From positions 1-26,457 of the forward strand of contig CAZIWW010000008.1 in the NCBI GenBank assembly GCA_964543275.1: 26,457 nucleotides of DNA, read 5' to 3'. Origin of the DNA: CAZIWW01 sp964543275 (lineage in GTDB: Bacteria; Patescibacteriota; Minisyncoccia; Moranbacterales; UBA11712). Below the pieces are notes generated by a model, which saw only the letters and a list, made by a program, of their open reading frames with translations, had not been told where the DNA came from and did no database searches. Position 1 is the first letter of the stretch; every line of letters begins with the position of its first letter. Below are positions 1-6,270 of the stretch, one piece after another. The position numbers and the translations under genes are program-made.

Positions 1-7
1 GGAGCTG

Positions 8-35
8 TTGACACATTTTCCTGCTTGTGTATAAT
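8..35 (+). promoter_or_regulatory. Sigma-70-type promoter of the rplJ-rplL operon
   Basis: A perfect TTGACA (8-13) and a perfect TATAAT (30-35) are separated by 16 bp. This is the best consensus promoter in the window. Transcription would start near 42, just ahead of the structured leader, as expected for a ribosomal protein operon. Confidence 0.75.
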
Positions 36-41
36 TGCTAG

Positions 42-178
42 CGTAGTCAATTAAATAACATTTTCCGCAGAAATTAGGCTTCGCTGGCTGGCGGGTAAGT
101 CCTAGTGAGGAAGTTTCAGACAGTTAATTTTTTTGCTGTCTATAACAGCCATAAATCTGCGGGAAAGCAGGTTTTTTT
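42..178 (+). ncRNA. Probable L10-type ribosomal protein leader
   Basis: Between the promoter and rplJ lies a structured leader. Around 72-116 it is rich in short G/C blocks that can pair, as in the L10(L12)4-binding leaders that autoregulate rplJL in other bacteria. GACAG (119-123) can pair with CTGTC (136-140), or GCTGT (135-139) with ACAGC (145-149). The two pairings exclude each other, as expected of a switch. An intrinsic terminator follows at 153-178. Position, switch-like pairing and terminator support the call. Membership of the known L10 leader family was not tested with a covariance model. Confidence 0.6.
153..178 (+). terminator. Intrinsic terminator/attenuator in the rplJ leader
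   Basis: AAATCTGC (153-160) pairs with GCAGGTTT (167-174), with one G-U pair, around the loop GGGAAA. A T-tract runs over 172-178. Lying about 100 bp before the rplJ start, it is best read as a conditional attenuator of the ribosomal protein operon rather than the end of an upstream gene. Confidence 0.7.
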
Positions 179-183
179 ATGAT

Positions 184-270
184 TATGCTAATCCGCGAAT
201 AAATGCAAACCTACTAATTGCGAACTTGCTAACGCGTGAATCTATTATTCGCAATTCGCTGATTAGCATA
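184..270. repeat. Palindrome-bounded spacer before rplJ
   Basis: TATGCTAATC (184-193) is perfectly repeated in inverse at 261-270. Nested inside are GCGAATAA (195-202) with TTATTCGC (245-252), and alternatively AATTGCGAA (216-224) with TTCGCAATT (248-256). The right arm ends 10 bp before the rplJ ATG and there is no Shine-Dalgarno in between. The AATTCG-like words resemble those of the other spacers at 949-1074, 7189-7289, 15659-15783 and 17798-17912. Confidence 0.65.
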
Positions 271-280
271 GCATCTCAAT

Positions 281-796
281 ATGCTTACTAGAAAGCAAAA
301 AGAAGAATTAGTTAAAGATTTAGTCGTTAAAATTAGAGACAGCAAAGCGATTGTTTTTTCGGACTATACAGGCACGACAGTTTCTGATATGAAAAAGCTG
401 CGTGACAAGCTGCGTGAGTCTGGAGCGAGCTATAAGGTGGCTAAGAAAAAGTTATTAGAGTTGGCTTTCCGCGAAGCTGGGATTAAAGTTGACGTCAAAA
501 ATATGCAGGGGCAGATTGGCATGGCTATCGGGCGGGAAGACGAAGTTTCGGCGGCGAAAATTTTGAGCAGGTTCTCCAAGGAAAATAAAAATTTTAAAAT
601 TCTGCAGGGAATTCTGGAAAATAAGGTTATTTCAGATAAGGAAGTTATGGCGCTGGCGGCTCTGCCAAGCAAGAAAGAGTTGCTGGCTAAATTAGTCGGG
701 TCGTTTAACGCGCCGGTGAGCGGATTTGTAAATATTTTGGCTGGAAATTTGAGGAATTTGGTTGGAGTTTTGAAAGCGGTCGCGGATTCTAAGTGA
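281..796 (+). CDS. rplJ: Ribosomal protein uL10 (L10)
   Basis: This 171-aa protein is the large-subunit stalk base. It binds 23S rRNA through its N-terminal domain and carries L7/L12 dimers on its C-terminal helix. The N-terminus has the family pattern of a Lys/Glu-rich first helix followed by AIVFSDYTG and a long KLRDKLRESGASYKVAKKKL segment. The C-terminus ends in the hydrophobic helix LRNLVGVLKAVADSK, which matches the L12-docking helix. Length is normal for the family (165-175 aa). The ATG at 281 gives a normal N-terminus but has no evident Shine-Dalgarno. The gene is first in an rplJ-rplL operon behind a strong promoter and an attenuator-like leader, so autoregulation by the L10-L12 complex is likely but inferred. 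Confidence 0.97.
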   Translation: MLTRKQKEELVKDLVVKIRDSKAIVFSDYTGTTVSDMKKLRDKLRESGASYKVAKKKLLELAFREAGIKVDVKNMQGQIGMAIGREDEVSAAKILSRFSKENKNFKILQGILENKVISDKEVMALAALPSKKELLAKLVGSFNAPVSGFVNILAGNLRNLVGVLKAVADSK

Positions 797-948
797 TTAT
801 GCGATGAAAGTATAAAGTTTCTTGGATTGGCTCTTCCGCAGCGCGTACGCGCGGTATTTCTGTCAGACTAGCCTGTCCTGAATTATATCTAAAGCGGAAC
901 GCAATACACTCTGAATTTTATATTTTCGCTCCAAAATTCATAATTCGC
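797..948. other. rplJ-rplL intercistronic region with hairpins
   Basis: The gap between rplJ and rplL is 308 bp (797-1104), long for this gene pair. The first half holds a perfect 12-bp palindrome GCGCGTACGCGC (841-852) preceded by CCGC and followed by GG, and an inverted pair TGAATTTT (912-919) with AAAATTCA (933-940). Neither has a T-tract, so they look more like processing or stability hairpins than terminators. The second half is the repeat element at 949-1074. No coding sequence is supported on either strand. Confidence 0.5.
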
Positions 949-1074
949 TTGAATCACGAAATCCATTCCCTAATTATTTTTAGTGTAAGCATTAGCTTAA
1001 TTCGTGTCTGAAAAAGCACTAATTAAACGAATATTAAACAAATAAAACTAAATTTTAGGAGTTTCGTAATTCAA
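949..1074. repeat. Interspersed intergenic repeat, copy A
   Basis: The element is bounded by TTGAATCACGAAA (949-961) and its inverse TTTCGTAATTCAA (1062-1074), 12 of 13 positions pairing. A hand alignment of 949-1084 with 15659-15790 gives roughly 83% identity, with most differences being transitions. It includes an identical 18-base stretch beginning ATTAAACG. The element sits directly upstream of rplL. No transposase is present. It could be a MITE-like or REP-like element, or a conserved RNA structure. Confidence 0.7.
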
Positions 1075-1104
1075 AGTAATTCATAAATCATAATTCACAA
1101 ACAT

Positions 1105-1557
1105 ATGACCGAAGAAGCAAAGAAAGAGGAAGCGGCTGCCGAAGAAAAAAAAGAAGAAAAAGCAGTCGAAGTTCCCGAAAAGTTTAAACCGTTAGTGGAA
1201 CAAATCGAAAAAATGTCCGTTCTGGAACTTTCAGAACTGGTGAAAGTTTTGGAAGATAAGTTTGGGGTGAGCGCCGCGGCTCCGGCGGTGGCAATGGCTG
1301 GCGTTCCGGCGGCTGGCGGAGAGGGAGGCGAAGCGGCTGAAGAGAAATCCGAATTTGATGTTGAATTGGCGGCGGCTGGAGATTCTAAAATTAATGTCAT
1401 TAAAGCCGTTCGCGAGATAACGGGCAAGGGGCTTAAAGAGTCTAAGGATCTGGTAGATGCGGCTCCGAAGGTTATCAAAGAAAAAGCGGCTAAAGAGGAG
1501 GCGGAAGAGATTAAGAAAAAATTGGAAGAAGCTGGAGCTACGGTAAATTTAAAATAA
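1105..1557 (+). CDS. rplL: Ribosomal protein bL12 (L7/L12)
   Basis: This is the stalk protein that recruits translation factors. Residues 26-60 form the dimerisation domain (EKMSVLELSELVKVLEDKFG). An Ala/Pro/Gly hinge follows at about 55-80. The C-terminal domain shows FDVELAAAG, INVIKAVREITGKGLKESKDLVDAAP and a final LEEAGATVNLK. At 150 aa it is about 25 residues longer than usual. The excess is an N-terminal Glu/Lys/Ala-rich tail (residues 1-24), while the dimer domain starts normally after it. The ATG at 1105 lacks a visible Shine-Dalgarno and follows repeat copy A. Starting at the internal Met37 would destroy the dimer helix, so the long form is preferred. The gene shares an operon with rplJ and ends at a strong terminator. 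Confidence 0.97.
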   Translation: MTEEAKKEEAAAEEKKEEKAVEVPEKFKPLVEQIEKMSVLELSELVKVLEDKFGVSAAAPAVAMAGVPAAGGEGGEAAEEKSEFDVELAAAGDSKINVIKAVREITGKGLKESKDLVDAAPKVIKEKAAKEEAEEIKKKLEEAGATVNLK

Positions 1558-1566
1558 GATAACGCG

Positions 1567-1599
1567 CAAAACCCCGTCGCTCGGCGGGGTTTTGTTTTT
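1567..1599 (+). terminator. Strong intrinsic terminator after rplL
   Basis: CAAAACCCCG (1567-1576) pairs perfectly with CGGGGTTTTG (1585-1594) across an 8-nt loop, followed by TTTTT (1595-1599). It begins about 10 bp past the rplL stop and separates the ribosomal operon from the sugar cluster. Confidence 0.9.
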
Positions 1600-1609
1600 C
1601 CGATTGTTG

Positions 1610-1618
1610 TGCTAATCT
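1610..1618 (+). promoter_or_regulatory. Possible extended -10 promoter for rfbC
   Basis: TGC followed by TAATCT (1613-1618) forms an extended -10 element just past the rplL terminator. No good -35 was found. If it is used, the transcript would begin near 1625 and carry the perfect hairpin at 1634-1666 at its 5' end. Confidence 0.35.
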
Positions 1619-1633
1619 ATAAGTGGATACTTG

Positions 1634-1666
1634 GAAACTAAACTTCCTTTTTGGAAGTTTAGTTTC
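1634..1666 (+). promoter_or_regulatory. Perfect 14-bp hairpin upstream of rfbC
   Basis: GAAACTAAACTTCC (1634-1647) pairs perfectly with GGAAGTTTAGTTTC (1653-1666) around a T5 loop. No T-tract follows, so it is not an intrinsic terminator. It ends only a few bases before the GGAG Shine-Dalgarno (1670-1673) of rfbC, so it may stabilise the mRNA 5' end or be bound by a regulator. Confidence 0.6.
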
Positions 1667-1678
1667 TGCGGAGCTTAT

Positions 1679-2236
1679 ATGGAATTTACCAAAACAACTC
1701 TCGAAGGCGCTTATCTTGTAAAACCCCGAGTGTTTCAGGATAACCGTGGATTTTTTTTAGAGTCGTATTCAAAGAAAAGATTTGAAGAGCAGGAAATCAA
1801 AGTTGATTTTGTTCAGGATAATCATTCTATGTCGGTAAGAAAAGGCGTGTTGCGCGGATTTCATTTTCAGTTGCCGCCTTATGAGCAAGCGAAGTTTGTG
1901 CGAGTAACGCGCGGCAGGGTTTACGATGTTATTGTCGATCTTCGCAGAGAATCGTCAACTTATGGCAAATGGGAAAGCTTTGAGTTGAGCGCGGAAAATT
2001 TTTTAATGCTTTTTATACCTCGCGGGTTTGCCCACGCTTTTCTGACTCTTGAGGAAAATACGGAATTTATGTACAAAGTTGATAATTTTTACGCGCCGGA
2101 ATATGATTCTGGAATTATCTGGAACGACCCGATCTTAAATGTCGATTGGCCGATAAAGAAACCGGTACTTTCTGATAAGGATAAAGCCCTGGGGACTTTT
2201 GAAGAATTTATTAAAAATAACCCCTTTAGGTTATGA
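1679..2236 (+). CDS. rfbC: dTDP-4-dehydrorhamnose 3,5-epimerase
   Basis: RmlC/RfbC converts dTDP-4-keto-6-deoxyglucose to dTDP-4-keto-L-rhamnose, step three of dTDP-L-rhamnose synthesis in the cytoplasm. The 185-aa cupin shows LRGFHFQ with the catalytic base His62, VYDVIVDLR, TYGKW, IPRGFAHAF with His119, and Tyr132 in MYKVDNFY, the expected catalytic acid. GIIWNDP is also typical. The ATG at 1679 has GGAG at 1670-1673 with 5-nt spacing. An in-frame TTG at 1631 would start inside the perfect hairpin and add 16 unconserved residues, so it is rejected. The gene overlaps rfbB by 4 nt (ATGA), so the two are translationally coupled. rfbD and rfbA lie further downstream. Confidence 0.95.
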   Translation: MEFTKTTLEGAYLVKPRVFQDNRGFFLESYSKKRFEEQEIKVDFVQDNHSMSVRKGVLRGFHFQLPPYEQAKFVRVTRGRVYDVIVDLRRESSTYGKWESFELSAENFLMLFIPRGFAHAFLTLEENTEFMYKVDNFYAPEYDSGIIWNDPILNVDWPIKKPVLSDKDKALGTFEEFIKNNPFRL

Positions 2237-3198
2237 GGCTACTTATTACCGGTGGCGCCGGGTTCATCGGCTCCAATTTTATCCGCTATATGCTAAACAA
2301 ATATCCGGATTATAAAATTGTCAATCTGGATCTTTTGACTTACGCCGGAAATTTAGAGAACCTTGAGGATGTCGAAGGTAATCCAAATTATAAGTTCGTG
2401 AAAGGTGATATTGGCGATAAAGAGCTGGTTAATAATCTGATGAAGGGAATTGATATTGTGGTAAACTTTGCGGCTGAATCGCACGTGGACAGGTCAATTC
2501 TGGACAGCGCGGATTTTATTCACACCAATATTGTCGGCACTCACAACTTGCTTGAGGCCGCTAGAAATAATAATCTTAGAAGGTTTCATCATATTTCCAC
2601 TGACGAGGTTTACGGCCATTTGGGCCCGAACGATCCGCCGTTCAGCGAAAACACGCCTTACGCTCCTCGAAGCCCTTACAGCGCTTCCAAGGCGGCTGCT
2701 GATCATCTGGTGAATGCGTATTATAATACTTATCAGCTGCCGACGACGATATCCAACTGCTCCAATAATTACGGACCATATCAGTTTCCGGAGAAGCTTC
2801 ACGGGCTTTTCATTACTAATCTTTTGGAGGATAAAAAAGTTCCGATCTACGGCGACGGGATGCAAGTTCGCGATTGGCTATATGTTGAGGATCACTGCGA
2901 GGCGATTGATCTAATAATCCATAAAGGTAAAATTGGCGGGACATATTGTATTGGCGGCGATTGCGAAAAGCCGAACATCGAAGTAGCTCGAAAAATTTTG
3001 GGGCTTCTTAAGAAGAACGAAGATATGATAGAATACGTGAAAGACCGCCCGGGCCACGACCGGCGCTATGCCATGGACTTTTCTAAAATTAAAAACGAGC
3101 TGGGCTGGGAGCCGAAGACCAGCTTTGAGGATGGAATAAGAAAGACGGTCGAGTGGTATAAAAATAATCAGGATTGGTGGAAAAAAATCAAAATCTGA
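2233..3198 (+). CDS. rfbB: dTDP-glucose 4,6-dehydratase
   Basis: RmlB/RfbB makes dTDP-4-keto-6-deoxyglucose from dTDP-glucose with bound NAD+. This 321-aa extended SDR has the nucleotide-binding GGAGFIG at residues 7-13, the AESHVDRS segment, the active-site STDEVYG (122-128, Thr123-Asp124-Glu125), and Tyr149-x3-Lys153 in YSASK. It also has the family segments NCSNNYGPYQFPEK and VRDWLYVEDH. Length is close to typical (about 330 aa). The start overlaps the rfbC stop. A decayed TIM-barrel gene follows and separates rfbCB from rfbDA, so the rhamnose genes are probably read from at least two promoters. Confidence 0.96.
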   Translation: MRLLITGGAGFIGSNFIRYMLNKYPDYKIVNLDLLTYAGNLENLEDVEGNPNYKFVKGDIGDKELVNNLMKGIDIVVNFAAESHVDRSILDSADFIHTNIVGTHNLLEAARNNNLRRFHHISTDEVYGHLGPNDPPFSENTPYAPRSPYSASKAAADHLVNAYYNTYQLPTTISNCSNNYGPYQFPEKLHGLFITNLLEDKKVPIYGDGMQVRDWLYVEDHCEAIDLIIHKGKIGGTYCIGGDCEKPNIEVARKILGLLKKNEDMIEYVKDRPGHDRRYAMDFSKIKNELGWEPKTSFEDGIRKTVEWYKNNQDWWKKIKI

Positions 3199-3243
3199 AG
3201 GAGATTGCCCTTTTTCTCGCTATTTTGGAAGAACCGGAAAGAG

Positions 3244-3803
3244 ATGAGTTCTATAATAATTGAAAAGTCTTTCATAGAGAGCATTTCCCGCGTGCATATG
3301 AGATCAGACATGGAAGTCGAGGAGCTCTACTATTTGACAAGACGGTATAACGCCCAGCTTTTCAACCTGCACCCGGTTTGCGAATATCAGGCGAATGAAA
3401 ACCGCAAAAAATATTTTTCCAAAATATATATTGAAAATACGTGCACGGTTCCAACTGATGAGAAATTGTTTCAATTTGCCGATCTCTGTGTAGATTTTTC
3501 CCACTGGAAAGTAGGAGGCTCTTGGGAGATAAAGAGTATTGCCGAGATATGGAAAATAAAGCTAAAAAATACAAGATAGGTTACTGCCATATTTCCGCGA
3601 TTCTTGAAAATCCAGCCAATGTTTCCCCGCATTATTCCGGACGTGAGTAATACGATTGCCATTTTTTGAAAAAAATGAACGAGCTTGATTATACAAGGAG
3701 ATACGCGGGATATCTGCCGGAATATATCAGTATCGAATTGGAAAATTCAATCAAGGAGCGACTTGAGGCCAAAAGATATTTAGAAAAAATTATCATTTCC
3801 TAA
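3244..3803 (+). pseudogene. Broken TIM-barrel (sugar isomerase/AP-endonuclease-like) gene
   Basis: Two reading frames together give one plausible protein of about 186 aa. The first, from ATG 3244, reads MSSIIIEKSFIESISRVHMR and later FNLHP, IYIENTC and LCVDFSHW. These resemble the alternating strand motifs of xylose-isomerase-like/AP-endonuclease TIM barrels (His in NLHP, Glu in ENT, DFSHW). Around 3512-3521 one base appears to be missing. The continuing frame reads LLGDKEYCRDMENKAKKYKI, GYCHISAILE, an in-frame TAA at 3648-3650, then NELDYTRRYAGYLPEYISIELENS and a stop at 3801-3803. The frameshift plus the nonsense codon point to decay rather than one sequencing error. The family call rests on motifs only. 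A link to nucleotide-sugar metabolism is suggested by position between rfbB and rfbD. Confidence 0.7.
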
Positions 3804-3836
3804 TCCTTCTAAAGATACTATCAGTATTCTTGGTTC

Positions 3837-3867
3837 TTGCATTAACTATCATATAAGCTAATATGAT
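3837..3867 (+). promoter_or_regulatory. Possible promoter of the TrpR-like gene
   Basis: TTGCAT (3837-3842) could act as a -35 and TATGAT (3862-3867) as a -10, with a rather long 19-bp spacer. The -10 lies inside the palindrome at 3847-3868, so a protein bound there would block it. The spacer makes the assignment tentative. Confidence 0.35.
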
Positions 3868-3868
3868 A
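3847..3868. promoter_or_regulatory. Operator-like palindrome, copy 1 (upstream of trpR-like gene)
   Basis: Half-sites TATCATAT (3847-3854) and ATATGATA (3861-3868) flank AAGCTA, giving 10 of 11 base pairs of dyad symmetry over 22 bp. It is 42 bp upstream of the repressor-like gene start at 3910. The same sequence occurs inverted just after that gene (4331-4358). An operator for the encoded TrpR-like protein is the natural reading, but this is inference. Confidence 0.65.
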
Positions 3869-3909
3869 ATATGCATAAAGTATAGTATGTATAAAGTTAG
3901 GATTGTATT

Positions 3910-4326
3910 ATGGCTAAACGCAGAATATATGAAGTAGATCAAAGGGAAAGATATTCTATGCTGAATGATTTTTTCAAAATGGTTGCAGAGCTAAAAACTC
4001 ATAAAGACGCAGCTAATTTTTTCAGAGATTTATTGACTCCAAGCGAGTCCCTAATGCTTACCAGAAGAATTGAAATAGCAAAAATGTTGCTTGAAGGATG
4101 GAATTTTGAGGAAATAAGAGAAAAATTGAAAGTCGGTTATAATACTATTAATAGTGTAAATCGCTGGCTATATTCTGGTTTCGGTGGTTATTTAAAAGAG
4201 TTAAAACGATTCAAGAGTAAAAAAGAGTTTCAAGAACAAATACCAACTAGCGAATGGGCGAAAATTAAGAAAAAATATCCTGCTCATTTTCTGATATTCA
4301 ATCTCATTGATAAATTAAAGAGGTGA
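3910..4326 (+). CDS. TrpR/YerC-family DNA-binding regulator
   Basis: This 138-aa protein has the TrpR-superfamily helix-turn-helix. A leading helix LLTPSESLMLTRRIEIAKML (41-60) is followed by LLEGWNFEEIREKLKVGYNTINSVNRWL (60-87), which matches the YerC/TrpR pattern of a turn, a recognition helix starting near TINSVNR and a final GFGGY. Residues 100-138 form a basic C-terminal tail of about 35-40 residues that typical YerC-like proteins lack. The ligand is unknown, and nothing here implies tryptophan. The gene stands alone between a broken TIM-barrel gene and rfbD and is bracketed by two inverted copies of a palindrome, which suggests autoregulation and control of rfbD/rfbA. A hand count of 3961-4020 gives 19/60 G+C, lower than galU (31/60 over 6361-6420), so the gene may have been acquired with its operators. 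Confidence 0.85.
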   Translation: MAKRRIYEVDQRERYSMLNDFFKMVAELKTHKDAANFFRDLLTPSESLMLTRRIEIAKMLLEGWNFEEIREKLKVGYNTINSVNRWLYSGFGGYLKELKRFKSKKEFQEQIPTSEWAKIKKKYPAHFLIFNLIDKLKR

Positions 4327-4330
4327 ATCC

Positions 4331-4358
4331 TACTACCATATTAGCTTATATGATAGTA
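4331..4358. promoter_or_regulatory. Operator-like palindrome, copy 2 (upstream of rfbD)
   Basis: A 28-bp dyad, with 12 of 14 pairs matching, is centred on AGCT at 4343-4346. Its reverse complement shares a 21-base identical run with copy 1, and most flanking bases also match. It begins 4 bp after the TrpR-like stop codon and lies about 31 bp before the rfbD ATG, where it could control rfbD-rfbA. Confidence 0.65.
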
Positions 4359-4389
4359 ATAAGATGTGTGAAATTTTAAGAATACAAAT

Positions 4390-5274
4390 ATGAAAAGAGT
4401 TCTCGTCATTGGCTCTAAAGGAAATTTAGGCAAAGATTTAGTAAAAGTTTTTGAAGACGATATAAATTGGGAAGTGTTTGGTTATGACAAGGAGGATATT
4501 GACATAACTTCCGAGCAAAGTTTGCGGGAGAAAATAGACGGAATTGAACCGACGGCGGTTGTAAACGCGGCGGCTTACAACGCGGTTGACAAATGCGAGA
4601 CTGATGAAGCCGAATATGAATTAGCCAAGAAGATAAATGGTTACGGGCCGGGGTATTTGGCTAAGATTTGTAAAGAAAAGGACATTTCTCTAACTCACTA
4701 TGTCTCCGATTATATTTTCGATGGGAAGAAAGGAGAATACGTCGAGAACGACCAGCCTAACCCGATCAATAATTACGGCCGGTCAAAATATTTGGGCGAG
4801 CAGAAAGTTCGGGAAAATACCGACAAGTTTTATCTAGTTAGAACTTCTAAACTTTTCGGCACTCCTGGGAATTCGTCTGCGGCCAAGCCCAATTTTTTTG
4901 ATATTATGATAAGACTGTCTAAGAATAACGATATTCTTAAGGTGGTTGACGATGAAAAAAGCTGTTTCACCTATACGCCAGACCTGGCGCTGGAGACAAA
5001 AAAAATGATTGACGAACAAATCTCCTTTGGAATTTACCATGTGGTCAATGAAGGGCCATGTACCTGGTATGAGGCGGTTAAAGAATTATTCAAATTGTCT
5101 GGAATTAGTGTTAAAGTTATTCCAGTTTCTTCTTCGGAGTTCCCGCGTCCGGCAAGGCGTCCGAAATCTTCGGTGCTTTTAAATACAAAACTGAAACCGT
5201 TAAGACATTACACGGAGGCGTTAAAAGAATACTTGAAAGCGGAACACCCGGAGCTGATGAATTCTGGAAAATAA
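4390..5274 (+). CDS. rfbD: dTDP-4-dehydrorhamnose reductase
   Basis: RmlD/RfbD reduces dTDP-4-keto-L-rhamnose to dTDP-L-rhamnose with NAD(P)H, the last step of the pathway. This 294-aa SDR has the N-terminal dinucleotide motif IGSKGNLGKDL (7-17), VVNAAAYNAVDKCE (57-70), the catalytic region VSDYIFDG (105-112) and Tyr129-x3-Lys133 in NYGRSKYLGE. The usual STDYVFDG is VSDYIFDG here, so Ser106 replaces the catalytic Thr, a conservative change. The C-terminus carries RPARRPKSSVLLNTKL, typical of RmlD. There is no clear Shine-Dalgarno before the ATG at 4390. The palindrome at 4331-4358 sits in the upstream gap. rfbA follows after 28 bp, so rfbDA probably forms one transcript. Confidence 0.94.
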   Translation: MKRVLVIGSKGNLGKDLVKVFEDDINWEVFGYDKEDIDITSEQSLREKIDGIEPTAVVNAAAYNAVDKCETDEAEYELAKKINGYGPGYLAKICKEKDISLTHYVSDYIFDGKKGEYVENDQPNPINNYGRSKYLGEQKVRENTDKFYLVRTSKLFGTPGNSSAAKPNFFDIMIRLSKNNDILKVVDDEKSCFTYTPDLALETKKMIDEQISFGIYHVVNEGPCTWYEAVKELFKLSGISVKVIPVSSSEFPRPARRPKSSVLLNTKLKPLRHYTEALKEYLKAEHPELMNSGK

Positions 5275-5302
5275 TTTTTGCCGTTTAATTAAATCAAAAG
5301 TT

Positions 5303-6115
5303 ATGGATAAAAAGAAAATGAAGGGAATAGTTCTAGCTGGCGGAACGGCTACCAGACTTTTCCCGCTGACAGCTACAACCAGCAAACAGCTTTTGCCGAT
5401 TTACGACCGACAGATGGTTTTTTATCCTTTGAATGTGCTTATTAAAGCCGGCATCAAGGATATCTTGGTAATTGTAGCGCCGGAACACTCGGGGCAGTTT
5501 TTAAATCTTTTGGGCTCGATTTTTAAAAATCATGGGATTAGCCTTTACTTTGAAGTTCAAAAAATCCCCAGAGGACTGGCTGACGCTTTTGTTGTAGGCG
5601 AATCTTTCATTGGCGGTGATAACGTTACTATGATTTTGGGAGACAATATTTTTGAAGATGATTTTAGTGGTGCCATAAGGAGCTTTAAATCTGGCGGGTG
5701 TATCTTCGCCAAAAAAGTTCCGGACCCTGAAAGATACGGAGTGGTTAAATTTGACGGTAACAACAAAGCTATCCAAATAGTGGAGAAACCGAAGAGGTGG
5801 ATTAGCGACTATGCCATCCCGGGACTTTACATTTATGACGGCAGAGTTTCGGAGGCGGCTAAAAAAGTTAAACCTTCCAATAGGGGCGAGGTAGAAATAA
5901 CTTCACTTCATAATTATTATTTAGAACTGGGAGAGCTTAAAGTTAGCACTTTCGACGGCGAGTGGCTGGACGCGGGAACTTTCGATTCACTGCTCGAAGC
6001 GGGAAATATTGTCAAAGAAAAAAAGCTTTATGAAAAATTCGATCCGCTCATAAATAAAGCTATTGAGGAATTTAACAGAGAGCTGAAAGCGATAGCGAAG
6101 AAGAGATTATTATAA
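5303..6115 (+). CDS. rfbA: Glucose-1-phosphate thymidylyltransferase
   Basis: RmlA/RfbA couples dTTP and glucose-1-phosphate to dTDP-glucose, the entry step to dTDP-rhamnose. The 270-aa protein has the nucleotidyltransferase motif GGTATRLFPLT (13-23), SKQLLP (27-32), the metal-binding ILGDN (111-115), RYGVVKFD, the EKP segment before the sugar pocket, GEVEITSLHNYYL and EWLDAGTFDSLLEA. The first motif reads GGTATRL instead of the more usual GGSGTRL. It is about 20 residues shorter than the E. coli-type enzyme at the C-terminus. It follows rfbD by 28 bp and completes the set of four rhamnose genes in this window, ordered C, B, D, A. Confidence 0.94.
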   Translation: MDKKKMKGIVLAGGTATRLFPLTATTSKQLLPIYDRQMVFYPLNVLIKAGIKDILVIVAPEHSGQFLNLLGSIFKNHGISLYFEVQKIPRGLADAFVVGESFIGGDNVTMILGDNIFEDDFSGAIRSFKSGGCIFAKKVPDPERYGVVKFDGNNKAIQIVEKPKRWISDYAIPGLYIYDGRVSEAAKKVKPSNRGEVEITSLHNYYLELGELKVSTFDGEWLDAGTFDSLLEAGNIVKEKKLYEKFDPLINKAIEEFNRELKAIAKKRLL

Positions 6116-6135
6116 AATTCTAATATCTAATATCT

Positions 6136-6238
6136 AATATCTAATTTCTAATTGACCTAGTTAAATCCCAAGGTCTAAATTCTAGGTTTTGGGTATTGGA
6201 AATTGATTAGGAATTAGAGCAATTAAGAATTAGATATT
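6136..6238. repeat. Palindrome-bounded AT-rich spacer (rfbA-galU)
   Basis: The left arm AATATCTAATTTCTAATTG (6136-6154) is inverted at 6220-6238, pairing at 17 of 19 positions. Three tandem copies of a TAATATC-like word precede it (about 6120-6140). Inside, CCCAA and TTGGG (about 6168-6193) can pair. No promoter or coding sequence is evident. The right arm ends about 30 bp before the galU ATG. Confidence 0.65.
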
Positions 6239-6270
6239 TTGCAACGTATTAGTTTTAAGTCTATCCGATT

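Noticed and set aside
1095..1478. 127-codon open frame on the minus strand over rplL
   Set aside because: Antisense shadow of a GC-rich Ala/Glu/Lys coding region; Ser/Ala-rich composition without motif.
1631..1678. TTG start 48 bp upstream of the rfbC ATG
   Set aside because: It lies inside the perfect hairpin, adds non-family residues and ignores the well-placed GGAG before the ATG at 1679.
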